A stretch of 64,000 nucleotides of DNA from Chitinophaga eiseniae (GTDB lineage Bacteria; Bacteroidota; Bacteroidia; Chitinophagales; Chitinophagaceae), in the NCBI RefSeq assembly GCF_012641265.1, contig NZ_JABAHZ010000010.1, positions 117,476-181,475 on the forward strand, given 5' to 3'. The first letter of the stretch is position 1. Each line of letters begins with the position of its first letter. Shown one piece after another: positions 45,415 through 54,043 of the stretch. Made by a program: the position numbers and the translations under genes. The notes beneath the pieces were generated by a model. The model had not been told where the DNA came from, searched no databases, and saw only the letters and a list, made by a program, of their open reading frames with translations.

Positions 45415-46179
45415 ATGGGGCTATTTTCTTTAAGCAAAATATTCAGTAAAACAGTGGCACCGCCGGTGCTGCAGGCCTCCCATATATACGTGGTCACCGC
45501 CAGCTACCAGGCAGAAAATACCACTACACTCCGGTATAATATGACCATCTGCCGGATGATCGTAGGTGATAACGGGAACGACTATTTCCAGGTGAACCGC
45601 TCGGAAATGACGGTCAATGACGAACCCGCCTCCGATCACCTGGCCTCCGACCTGGCTGCCCAATGCGGCAGCGTAATGTGGCCCCTGCAAATACAAACAG
45701 CGGAAGATGGTAGCATTACCGGTATTTATAATCACCCGGAGATCGTGAAGAGATGGGAAGAGAAAAAAATACAGCTGTTGCAGTATTTCACCGGACCGGA
45801 AGCCAGCAGCTATATCAGCGCTACGGAACAAACGCTGTTGCAACCAGCTGCCTTCCTGGAAGCGGTGAAACAAGACCTGTTGCTCGTTACCTGGTGCTCC
45901 CTGATGCGTACCGGCCATCGCAACACATTCCCCGCAGCTTACCCGGTGCAACCTTTTGAACCGCCGGTAAACTTCCTGGTCACCGCACAACGAACGCCTG
46001 CCGGACAAATCCTGCAAACAGGCCAGCCTGCACAGGATGCCACGGAAGGGCATATGGAAATAAAAGCGGTACAATTACATCCACCTGGTTTTTTACAACG
46101 ATTAGAAGGAGTATGGACACAGGGTAACTATAAAGTTACCCTGCGTGCCATCAATATCAGCGATGAACATCAACAATAA
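45415..46179 (+). CDS. Hypothetical cytosolic protein between effector genes
   Basis: The 254-residue product has no signal peptide or membrane helix. No motif was recognised. Visible segments include ASHIYVVTASYQAENTTTLR, MTVNDEPASDHLASDLAAQC and PPGFLQRLEGVWTQGNYKVT, suggesting an alpha/beta fold. It lies seven bases after the small lipoprotein and 12 before the large effector. Position and size fit an adaptor or chaperone for loading the downstream effector onto VgrG, but this rests on context only. Confidence 0.72.
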   Translation: MGLFSLSKIFSKTVAPPVLQASHIYVVTASYQAENTTTLRYNMTICRMIVGDNGNDYFQVNRSEMTVNDEPASDHLASDLAAQCGSVMWPLQIQTAEDGSITGIYNHPEIVKRWEEKKIQLLQYFTGPEASSYISATEQTLLQPAAFLEAVKQDLLLVTWCSLMRTGHRNTFPAAYPVQPFEPPVNFLVTAQRTPAGQILQTGQPAQDATEGHMEIKAVQLHPPGFLQRLEGVWTQGNYKVTLRAINISDEHQQ

Positions 46180-46191
46180 AACATCCATTGT

Positions 46192-49100
46192 ATGGCCGAT
46201 AAACACTTTGTAGTACAGGGCGCCACCTGTAAATGCGATTTTGCCGCCAAGACCGATAAACTGGTCATCAGCGGCAACAACCGCGATTATATCAATGATG
46301 GAGATGGCAGCGAAAAACCTATCGCCAGCACAAAAGATACCGGGACACCCCTGGAAGCAAAAACATTTGGCAACTGCAGCAAAAATAACAACAGCACCTG
46401 TGTACCGTCTATCACCGCGTGGCAACAGCCTTATGAAAAAGTAACCCTCACCAATGGGGGAAAGGTGCTGACAGAAGATAGTAAAGCGGTATGTGCTACC
46501 GCCGGATCGGCCTGTATTTCTATTCTCTTCCACGGGCAAACAGCCGCGGTAAACAGTGCCCATTTCGATAAAGTAGAAGTAGAAACAATGTCGGCACTCA
46601 ACCCGATGGCGCCCAAACCAGCTAATCGTAAGGAGATGCCCAAAGTGCATACGATTAAAGCCGTCGTAGAAGGGCGGGTGCCAGCGCTGGAATTGGTGAG
46701 TAGCAGCCAGAAAACAGATGCGGTAAAAGTACTGATCGTACGAGTAGATGAATCGATCAACTTCTCGGTAAAATCTTATTTTAACGAAGCCAAGGCAGAT
46801 AAAGATAAAGTAAGCTGGAAAATCCTGGAGGGACAAGGTTTTGAAGGCGCCGCCCGGGATTTTAACGAGGCCGGTCCCACCCTGAAAATGAACTTCGACG
46901 TAGCCGGCGACTATCGCGTGATGGCCTATGGAAATGAAGGCGATGATACCCGCTGCTCCCTCGATGTGAAAGTGACGGTTAATAAACTGAAAGACCACCT
47001 TAGCGTAGGAGAGGGGATGGGGCGACTGCTAAAGGGCAGTGAACAACGTATTCGTAGAGGCGTTCCGGTTACCGTGAACGCCGACTATGAAATGAAGCCG
47101 GCCACCGCAGAGGAAAAGAAGCGGGTATCCATGCAGGTGACCGACCAGGCAGGCAATATCGTGGCTGCTACAGAACCTGGCAACGACAAAATTACATTTA
47201 CTCCCGATAACTCTGCTGCCACTTACAAAGTAACAGCCACCATGGCAGCCGATACCCCCGATGGCGCACCACAGACAGTTAGCCAGGATATGGTTTCGGA
47301 AGCAAATGGCGTAGTAGCTGTTACCAACGACCAGCAGGCCGATGTGATCAGACCCGGCACTACCATGAGCTTTAAGGTAAGCGAAATGGTATACAAAACA
47401 CAGGTGCAGGATTTTGAAAGCAGCATGATCAAATGGCAGCTCAACGGCCGTGACGTCGGCACCGGTTCTGCTATTTCCCTGGACGGCCGCATGCACTTTA
47501 TGCGTCCGGGTAAATATGTAGTGGAAGCCTACGTGATGAAAGCCGATGCCTGGGATGTCCGCAAAGGCGCACCCGCGGGCAACCATCAGAAAGACGACTG
47601 GCGCTTTGAAGTGAAGAATAATGAAGTGGTGCAACTGGAAGTAGAAGGCGGTACCACCGACTGGATAGTAGGTAAACACTACACATTGGTAGCTAAAACA
47701 CTCATGAAATACCAGCGGGAACTGGATGGTCCGCTGACATGGGTGCCTAACAACAACAGCAGCACAGAAAAGAATGCGGGCGTTTACGCTACCCATGCAG
47801 GCAAATTCTATATGACCGCCACCCTCGGCGCCTCTACCAAAAGGCTGGAAGTAAATGCGAAATACGCCGCCATCACCCGCTGGTGCTTTGGAGATAAAGA
47901 AGGCGTATATAAACCCTTTGCCGGCTGGAAAGAAACCATTAAAGTGCTCGTCAGCTGCCCCGCTGCGGCAGGAGAGAAAGTTAACCTGCATATCCTGGAA
48001 GCCGATAAGTCGAGCTTCAATTATATTAAAGACCTGGGCGAGGCCACCTTTGATACCAACGGCGATATCAAACTCGATGTTAAAACCGATGACCTCAAAC
48101 CTCTCCTGAACAAATTATACGAATGGAATGAATACGACGTATGCTTCGGTATCCTGCAAAGGCCCGGAGGCATTGAGTTTGCAGACGTAAAAACCGTAGA
48201 GGCCAAAGGCAAAAAGTTCTGGTATCCAAAAAAAGAAAGCAACCTGCGTGATAAGGAAACGGGAAAATATGTGTACATCGACGACACCAAAGAAGTGGTG
48301 TCGGTACACTTCTACGACAGCAAAGATTATCCTGCCTATAAAGTGTATAAATATGGGGAGAAGATAAAGATCCATATCCAAACGCGCAACCTGGGTGGGG
48401 AAACGCTCACCCTGCAACTCTGGGAAAATAAATACAAGGAAGAAGATAAGCTGGCATTGGAGCTGACCGGTAAGGTCGACGACCAGGAAATCCTGAATAT
48501 AGAACTGGATACGACCAAATTAAAAACAGGTGTAAAAGCCAAAGATGACAATCTTCGTCCCTTCTATGCTATCATCAAATCCACGAAGGCCGATAAGTTT
48601 GAATTCCCCAAGGAAATAGCAGATAAAAACACCTTCAATCCTAAAACCATTAGTTATTACCAGCATATTAAACTCTCGGATGGTGCGGCCGACCTGCTGA
48701 ATAGGGTGACCAAAGATGTGGCGCCCACCGTACTGGGAGAGGCGTTGGAGAAAGAAGAATCTTCCGGTGGCTGCCCGCGTTGCAATGAAAAAATAACGCC
48801 GGCCACACTGAAGAAAATGTTCCCGGATGCGACGCCGGAAAGCCTGCAAACAGCCGCCGACATCTACAACAAATACATGAAGGAACTGGGCATGAATACC
48901 TGTTGGAATAAAGCTCATTTCTTTGCACAGATCATGGTGGAAACCGGTAGTACGCTGCACCTGAAAAGTGGGGAGAGCTTCAACTGGTACTGGAAAAGCC
49001 TGATCGAAAACTTCGGCGCCTTTCAAACCACGGATGGCCGGGCCAAAGCAGAATTATGGGGTAGGGCCAATGAAAAGCCTCCTCACCCGGGCGTAACACC

Positions 49101-50124
49101 CGAGAATGAAAAAAATATTGCGAACTACGCCTACGGTCCCGATGCCGCCAAAGGAAGAGAACTGGGGAATACCCAGGCCAACGATGGCTGGAACTTCCGC
49201 GGGAAAGGCCCCATACAGCTAACAGGCCGCACCGCCTACGACTACGCCAACACCTACACGAAGCGGGAAAACGCAGATATCGTTGCCGATCCCGACCTGG
49301 TGATCAAAGACCTGAAGATAGGAGTGCTGTCGTCTATGGCCTTCTGGAAATGGAAAGGGTTGCAGAACGCGGCCAACGGCAATACGGAAGTGACCGAAAA
49401 GATCAGCAAAAAAGTAGGTAAAGATGCGGTGACTTCCGACGGCAAGAGTAGCCACGCGGAAAAGAAAAAAGCATTTAAAGAAACAACATCGGTCGTGTTT
49501 AAAGTGAGTGAATGCCTGTACGGTATCATTCCTGCGGGCGACAACAACAAATACCGGATTGATGTGGACCTGTTTACCTACCAGCAGATCCGGATCAACA
49601 AAGAATCGAAGCAATACCAGTTTGATGTATACAACAAGAACACCCTGGTAAAAACTTATCTGATGGATATAAACCAGAAAGACTTGTTGCCCTTTCCGCA
49701 GGAGGGGCCCAACTGGGGCCGTTTTGGGACCAGGGATGCCGGCGGCGATAACTATGCGGCGCCGAAAGTAACGGCCGCATTCTTTGGCTTCTTTTATTCA
49801 TTACCACTCAATGGATATACCGGTACACTCTACTATAACGACATTTCCGCAAATGACGGAAGAAATATCGGGCACCAGGGCCACGTGCACGGCGATGATA
49901 TGGATATCCGCTATCCCGGCGCAGCGCCTGATGAACGGTACTGGTACGACGCTAAGGCACATTATCCATCAGAAGAAAAATTTGTAGAAACCCTGGAAAA
50001 TATTCTTACCATTGCTCTAAAATGGGGTTTTAATACCAACTATGCCTATAAAGCAGGTATTAAAAATACCAAAGGGGTGGCGATGAGCGTTCACCAGGAT
50101 CACTTTCATATCGGATTAAGATAA
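46192..50124 (+). CDS. Large PAAR-like effector with GH19 lysozyme/chitinase and MepA-like peptidase domains
   Basis: The 1310-residue protein opens with a Cys-containing PAAR-like DUF4280 domain (about 1-140; HFVVQGATCKCDFAAKTDKL). Several Ig-like/TTR-like beta domains follow (about 170-850). A GH19-type domain lies at about 865-1110, with the catalytic Glu region FFAQIMVETGS (E917) and signature FRGKGPIQLTGRTAYDYAN. A LAS metallopeptidase domain is at about 1150-1310, with H1231 and D1238 in GHVHGDDMDIRY and H1304/H1306 in the C-terminal HQDHFHIGLR, matching MepA (M74) zinc ligands. It is predicted to be injected and to cleave peptidoglycan glycan strands and peptide cross-links. It lacks a signal peptide, as expected for a spike-delivered toxin. 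Confidence 0.88.
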   Translation: MADKHFVVQGATCKCDFAAKTDKLVISGNNRDYINDGDGSEKPIASTKDTGTPLEAKTFGNCSKNNNSTCVPSITAWQQPYEKVTLTNGGKVLTEDSKAVCATAGSACISILFHGQTAAVNSAHFDKVEVETMSALNPMAPKPANRKEMPKVHTIKAVVEGRVPALELVSSSQKTDAVKVLIVRVDESINFSVKSYFNEAKADKDKVSWKILEGQGFEGAARDFNEAGPTLKMNFDVAGDYRVMAYGNEGDDTRCSLDVKVTVNKLKDHLSVGEGMGRLLKGSEQRIRRGVPVTVNADYEMKPATAEEKKRVSMQVTDQAGNIVAATEPGNDKITFTPDNSAATYKVTATMAADTPDGAPQTVSQDMVSEANGVVAVTNDQQADVIRPGTTMSFKVSEMVYKTQVQDFESSMIKWQLNGRDVGTGSAISLDGRMHFMRPGKYVVEAYVMKADAWDVRKGAPAGNHQKDDWRFEVKNNEVVQLEVEGGTTDWIVGKHYTLVAKTLMKYQRELDGPLTWVPNNNSSTEKNAGVYATHAGKFYMTATLGASTKRLEVNAKYAAITRWCFGDKEGVYKPFAGWKETIKVLVSCPAAAGEKVNLHILEADKSSFNYIKDLGEATFDTNGDIKLDVKTDDLKPLLNKLYEWNEYDVCFGILQRPGGIEFADVKTVEAKGKKFWYPKKESNLRDKETGKYVYIDDTKEVVSVHFYDSKDYPAYKVYKYGEKIKIHIQTRNLGGETLTLQLWENKYKEEDKLALELTGKVDDQEILNIELDTTKLKTGVKAKDDNLRPFYAIIKSTKADKFEFPKEIADKNTFNPKTISYYQHIKLSDGAADLLNRVTKDVAPTVLGEALEKEESSGGCPRCNEKITPATLKKMFPDATPESLQTAADIYNKYMKELGMNTCWNKAHFFAQIMVETGSTLHLKSGESFNWYWKSLIENFGAFQTTDGRAKAELWGRANEKPPHPGVTPENEKNIANYAYGPDAAKGRELGNTQANDGWNFRGKGPIQLTGRTAYDYANTYTKRENADIVADPDLVIKDLKIGVLSSMAFWKWKGLQNAANGNTEVTEKISKKVGKDAVTSDGKSSHAEKKKAFKETTSVVFKVSECLYGIIPAGDNNKYRIDVDLFTYQQIRINKESKQYQFDVYNKNTLVKTYLMDINQKDLLPFPQEGPNWGRFGTRDAGGDNYAAPKVTAAFFGFFYSLPLNGYTGTLYYNDISANDGRNIGHQGHVHGDDMDIRYPGAAPDERYWYDAKAHYPSEEKFVETLENILTIALKWGFNTNYAYKAGIKNTKGVAMSVHQDHFHIGLR

Positions 50125-50134
50125 ACAACAAACA

Positions 50135-51268
50135 ATGTATAAACACACCTTCACCGGAATCGTTGCGATGGTATTGGCTTGCGTGGGTTGTCATCCACAG
50201 GAAAGTAATACGAAACAGGCAGCGCAAACCGATAGTGTTAAACCAATTGAAAACGTATATACCATGAATGCTGCTTTACTGAAAAAGCACAAGGAATTGC
50301 AGATGAGGCTGGAAGCATCAGAAGATGGATCTTATCCTATCTATAAATATACCGAGACCGATGTAAACGTGGCATTGCCAGCCATCGCAGAAGGGTTGAA
50401 AGCGCAGCATTTCGTGCAGTTGTCCGACGACGCTTTTAAAGCAAAGATCCGCAGCATATTTGGCGACGTTTTTGAATCCGGTAGTTGCGACGCCAAAAAA
50501 CATGAACAGTTTATTACCTTGTTTGACGGGAAGAAAAAAGAGGACGAAGAATATTGGTATACGGTAGATAATATTTTTGTTTCCACGGGGTATCATTTTA
50601 TCACCCATGTACCGCTGGTGGGCGATTTTATTGAGTTTACCGACAGTGCCCACTATAAAATACAGTTGCTGCCTTCAATGGTATCCAGGAATAAATACCT
50701 GCTCAACGACAGCAAGGCCGACCTGGCCATCTTGCTGGCCAACGACTCGGTATTCCTGAAAAGGCTGGTCAAACAGTACGGCTATACGAAAGAACCCCGT
50801 ATCAACGACCTGGCCATGAACGATTATGCCCGTATGGATGATAACCATATTGGTACCGTGGGTGAAGCCATTTTTGTGAAAGATTGCAAGGGGAAAATGT
50901 TGATCCGGGAAGAGCTGCTCACCTGGATAAAAGACCATACCACCGCGGAAGATCACCGTTTACTGGATGGTTTAAACTGGTATGCTTCGGCGTTGTACGA
51001 CAACAGTGGCAGTACCGAGTTTACCAGGCAAAAGCCGTTTGAGCTGTGGTCGCTGGAAGAAAAGAGAAAGATAGTGGCATATGTAGCCAATATTTATGTG
51101 CCGCTGTTTCATGCGCTGGTACCTAAGAACCCCGCTACCTGGCCGGCTGGCACAATCCTGGAAAACCTGTTCCTGGAAGACAAAGGGTTGCGTGACTATT
51201 TAATTCAGCAACAGTATTTCGGATTACCGGAATTAAGAAAGGAGATAGAGCCCAGTATTGTAAAGTAG
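50135..51268 (+). CDS. Lipoprotein, candidate immunity protein for the GH19/peptidase effector
   Basis: The 377-residue product has a signal peptide and lipobox VGC at about residue 19 (IVAMVLACVGC). The mature domain is alpha/beta with many charged residues (KHKELQMRLEASEDGSYPIY, VPLVGDFIEFTDSAHYKIQL). No family was recognised. It starts ten bases after the effector stop and is followed by a strong terminator, making it the last gene of the island. A periplasmic location is where immunity to a peptidoglycan hydrolase is needed. It could instead be a lipoprotein of unrelated role. Confidence 0.75.
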   Translation: MYKHTFTGIVAMVLACVGCHPQESNTKQAAQTDSVKPIENVYTMNAALLKKHKELQMRLEASEDGSYPIYKYTETDVNVALPAIAEGLKAQHFVQLSDDAFKAKIRSIFGDVFESGSCDAKKHEQFITLFDGKKKEDEEYWYTVDNIFVSTGYHFITHVPLVGDFIEFTDSAHYKIQLLPSMVSRNKYLLNDSKADLAILLANDSVFLKRLVKQYGYTKEPRINDLAMNDYARMDDNHIGTVGEAIFVKDCKGKMLIREELLTWIKDHTTAEDHRLLDGLNWYASALYDNSGSTEFTRQKPFELWSLEEKRKIVAYVANIYVPLFHALVPKNPATWPAGTILENLFLEDKGLRDYLIQQQYFGLPELRKEIEPSIVK

Positions 51269-51287
51269 TCAAGCATATTAACAGGCA

Positions 51288-51329
51288 TAAAAGAGGGTTG
51301 CATTTCATGCGAAATGCAACCCTCTTTTA
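51288..51329. terminator. Bidirectional terminator between VgrG island and dehydrogenase gene
   Basis: An 18-bp stem (TAAAAGAGGGTTGCATTT at 51288-51305 with its complement at 51312-51329) with a six-base loop lies between convergent genes. A/T ends supply T tracts on both strands. Confidence 0.9.
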
Positions 51330-51338
51330 TTGATAAGA

Positions 51339-52667
51339 TTATTTTTTTACCGACACGCGCCAGATGGTATTAGCGGCATCATCAGCTACCAGCAGGGAAC
51401 CATCTTTCATCATGGCCATACCTACGGGGCGGCCATGTACTTCGCTTTTAGGCTCGTTGGCGATAAAGCCGGTCAGGAAATCTTCCGCTTTACCGGCAGG
51501 CTTCCCGTTTTGGAAAGGAATGTAAATGATTTTGTAGCCCGACAGGTAGGTACGGTTCCAGGAGCCGTGCTGGCTAATGAAAGCGCCATTCCTGTATTTT
51601 TCAGGGAAGACAGTACCTTTATAAAAAAGCAGGCCCAATGAGGCAGAGTGGGCCATCAGCGCTACATCTGGCGTAATGGATTTTTTCACCAGCTCAGGTT
51701 CCTTGCCTTTGAAAGAGGGGTCTTCATGCTGACCAAAATAAGCATAAGGCCAGCCATAAAAGCCGCCTTCCTGTACACTGGTAAAATAGTCGGGCACGAG
51801 GTCATCGCCCAACTGATCCCGTTCATTGACTACCGTCCACAAAGTATGGGTGCCCGGTGCCCAGTCCATACCCACAGGGTTGCGGAGCCCGTTGGCATAT
51901 ATCTTCAGGTTGCTGCCATCAGGATTCATGATCAGTATATTGGCCCTGTTTTTTTCTACTTCCATTCCCTGTTCGGCATCGTTGGTACCGGATCCCACAG
52001 ACACCAGCAACTTGCTGCCATCTTCATTGGGAATGATATTCCGGGTCCAGTGATTGTTGTAACCACCTGCGGGCAAGGTCACTATTTTCTTCCCGTCGGC
52101 CTCCATGGTGGTCATGCCGGTTTGATAGGGATACTGCACAATACCGTCGGTGTTGGCCACATAAAAGATATTATTCAATATCAGCATGCCCATAGGCTGG
52201 TTCAGCTTTTTCAGGAAGGTATGCCGTTCATCGGGAAGCCCATCATTATTAGTATCCCGGAACATGGTAATCCTGTTGGCCGTGATACTATTATTTTCCG
52301 AGTTCGCTTTACCACTCCATTTGTTGATCACCTCCTGGGTAAACCGCTTGATCGCATGCGCTTCTGATACAAACACATCGCCATTGGGCGCTACGTATAT
52401 CCACCGTGGGTTTTGCAGGCCGTCTGCAAATTTGGTCACTTCAAAGCCTGGAGGAGCAATAGGTTTGCTGCCATCTTTCCAGCCAATTACATCGCTGAAG
52501 TTGGTGACAGACTTGGTAGCTCCCGGCAGTGGAAGCGAATCCGGTGGTGTGTTGTTGGCCGCAGCCAGGGAGTCGGGCGCTGCATGCGCCGGAGGACGTG
52601 AACCATGACAGCTGCATAACGACAATAATAGGGCAGCCGCAGCTGCAGACAAGTACTTTTTCTCCAT
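51339..52667 (-). CDS. Sorbosone dehydrogenase-like beta-propeller lipoprotein
   Basis: The 442-residue product has lipobox LCSC near residue 19. It is a six-bladed beta-propeller of the glucose/sorbosone dehydrogenase type: GFEVTKFADGLQNPRWIYVA, NRITMFRDTNNDGLPD, NPVGMDWAPGTHTLWTVVNE, QEGGFYGWPYAYFG and HGSWNRTYLSGYKI. Repeated RW/NP and HGSW motifs match PQQ-binding members of the family. It is probably a periplasmic or surface-anchored sugar or aldose oxidase needing PQQ, though no PQQ biosynthesis genes are nearby. It is convergent with the VgrG island. Confidence 0.9.
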   Translation of the reverse strand: MEKKYLSAAAAALLLSLCSCHGSRPPAHAAPDSLAAANNTPPDSLPLPGATKSVTNFSDVIGWKDGSKPIAPPGFEVTKFADGLQNPRWIYVAPNGDVFVSEAHAIKRFTQEVINKWSGKANSENNSITANRITMFRDTNNDGLPDERHTFLKKLNQPMGMLILNNIFYVANTDGIVQYPYQTGMTTMEADGKKIVTLPAGGYNNHWTRNIIPNEDGSKLLVSVGSGTNDAEQGMEVEKNRANILIMNPDGSNLKIYANGLRNPVGMDWAPGTHTLWTVVNERDQLGDDLVPDYFTSVQEGGFYGWPYAYFGQHEDPSFKGKEPELVKKSITPDVALMAHSASLGLLFYKGTVFPEKYRNGAFISQHGSWNRTYLSGYKIIYIPFQNGKPAGKAEDFLTGFIANEPKSEVHGRPVGMAMMKDGSLLVADDAANTIWRVSVKK

Positions 52668-52826
52668 CGCTATAGGGGTTGAAGGGCAAAAGTTACATCA
52701 TTTTACGTTAACTGGTTGATTTTTCATCTGCTACCATCCGTCGCGGCGCCGCAGAGCTGGGAGCAGGTGAGGAGCCTCGGGTTTAAGTACTGGCTGCCGA
52801 CACAATAAAGAAAGCGGTTACAACTA

Positions 52827-52860
52827 AAACGGGTATCTCCATCATCGGAGATACCCGTTT
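52827..52860 (-). terminator. Terminator after the SGNH hydrolase gene
   Basis: A 14-bp perfect stem (AAACGGGTATCTCC at 52827-52840 with its complement at 52847-52860) begins nine bases beyond the stop of the leftward gene at 52870. Confidence 0.8.
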
Positions 52861-52869
52861 CCTTTTATC

Positions 52870-53829
52870 TTACATCTTCACTAGTTTATATCGCTGCGAA
52901 TGGTTCACCATAATAAAGTAGATGCCGGGTCTCCAGTTTCTCACGTCCAGGCGGTTGCTCATCGTGTTTTGTTGCAGGTAGATCAATGCGCCGCTGCTAT
53001 TGTAAACAGCTACGCTGAATATCGTTTCTATGATACCCTGTAGCAGCACATGATCTGCAGCGGGGTTAGGAAATAGCCAGCCCGGTTTAGGAGGCGTAGG
53101 CGGTGGGGTAGGCGTAGTAGCAATGGATTTATAGGCACAGAGCGAATCCGGTATAGCGGCAGCTACCACACGGCTGAACAGGATACTTTGTCCCAGCGAA
53201 TTAAAATGCACATCATCGCCGCTGTTGTACAGCGGGGCAATGAATCCTGTGCTGGTGGCCAGGCCTGTATAGAAGTCGATCGCGTGGGCGCCGAAGTATT
53301 TGATGATCGTGTCTTTCATTTGTCGCAGGCGGGCAGCGGCATCATACCCCAGGTTACCCCTGGGTTGTGTAGTGCTTACCCACAGGGGAATGTTAGCTTG
53401 TGCTGCGGCTTGCTTCAATACCAGGAAGTTGGCCAGCTGTTTATCCAGCGGAAACCATTTCGCCTCATCGTTGGTAGGCATATTAATGATGATGGCATCA
53501 GGGTGCAGCGATATGGCTTTGGTAATGTTATGCGCGGTATCCACGCTAAGGGGGATGCCCAGCGTAGTATAAGGTGGTGTGCCATTGGGCATGATATGCT
53601 GGGTTGTATACCCGCCAATAGCCAGGTTGATTACGGTGTCGGCGGTATTGTGACTGGCTTTGAGATAGCGGGCATAGCGGAACGGCCAGGCGCTGTCGCG
53701 GCTGGGCAGCCCATTGCCCCAGGCAGTGGAAGAGCCCAGCACAACGATTTTGAGCGGGCTATTGCAATTTTGTGCATAGCTGATGCAGGTACCAAGACAA
53801 AAGAATGCCAGTAGTAAACACTTTTTCAT
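52870..53829 (-). CDS. SGNH/GDSL-family esterase with T9SS type A C-terminal sorting domain
   Basis: The ATG at 53829 starts a clear signal peptide (MKKCLLLAFFCLGTCISYAQ) and gives 319 residues; the much longer open frame upstream is non-coding in composition. SGNH blocks are IVVLGSSTAWGNG (nucleophile Ser about 33), INMPTNDEA (block III Asn) and SGDDVHFNSLGQ (Asp-x-x-His). A Thr/Pro linker leads to a T9SS sorting domain (PGWLFPNPAADHVLLQ, NWRPGIYFIMVN). It is secreted and hydrolyses esters, plausibly acetyl groups on polysaccharide. A single-gene unit. Confidence 0.9.
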   Translation of the reverse strand: MKKCLLLAFFCLGTCISYAQNCNSPLKIVVLGSSTAWGNGLPSRDSAWPFRYARYLKASHNTADTVINLAIGGYTTQHIMPNGTPPYTTLGIPLSVDTAHNITKAISLHPDAIIINMPTNDEAKWFPLDKQLANFLVLKQAAAQANIPLWVSTTQPRGNLGYDAAARLRQMKDTIIKYFGAHAIDFYTGLATSTGFIAPLYNSGDDVHFNSLGQSILFSRVVAAAIPDSLCAYKSIATTPTPPPTPPKPGWLFPNPAADHVLLQGIIETIFSVAVYNSSGALIYLQQNTMSNRLDVRNWRPGIYFIMVNHSQRYKLVKM

Positions 53830-54043
53830 GGTGGCGGGTATTGATAAAAATGCCAGGAATAGTGCTGCAGAGGGTATTCGGAAACAGGAAGCCGGATTAG
53901 CTACTGCCTCAAAGTAATAGCATTGTACTGCACATATATCGCAGTGAATCGGTTTTCGGGTCATTACCGCTAACTTTCTTTCTCTCAATAAAAGCCGGAA
54001 AAAAAAGAACCAAATATTTATCTTTATAACTTCTTCAACAATT

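Noticed and set aside
41624..51268. Complete type VI secretion locus
   Set aside because: Only VgrG, a PAAR-like protein and cargo-type genes are present; sheath, baseplate, membrane complex and ATPase genes are absent here.
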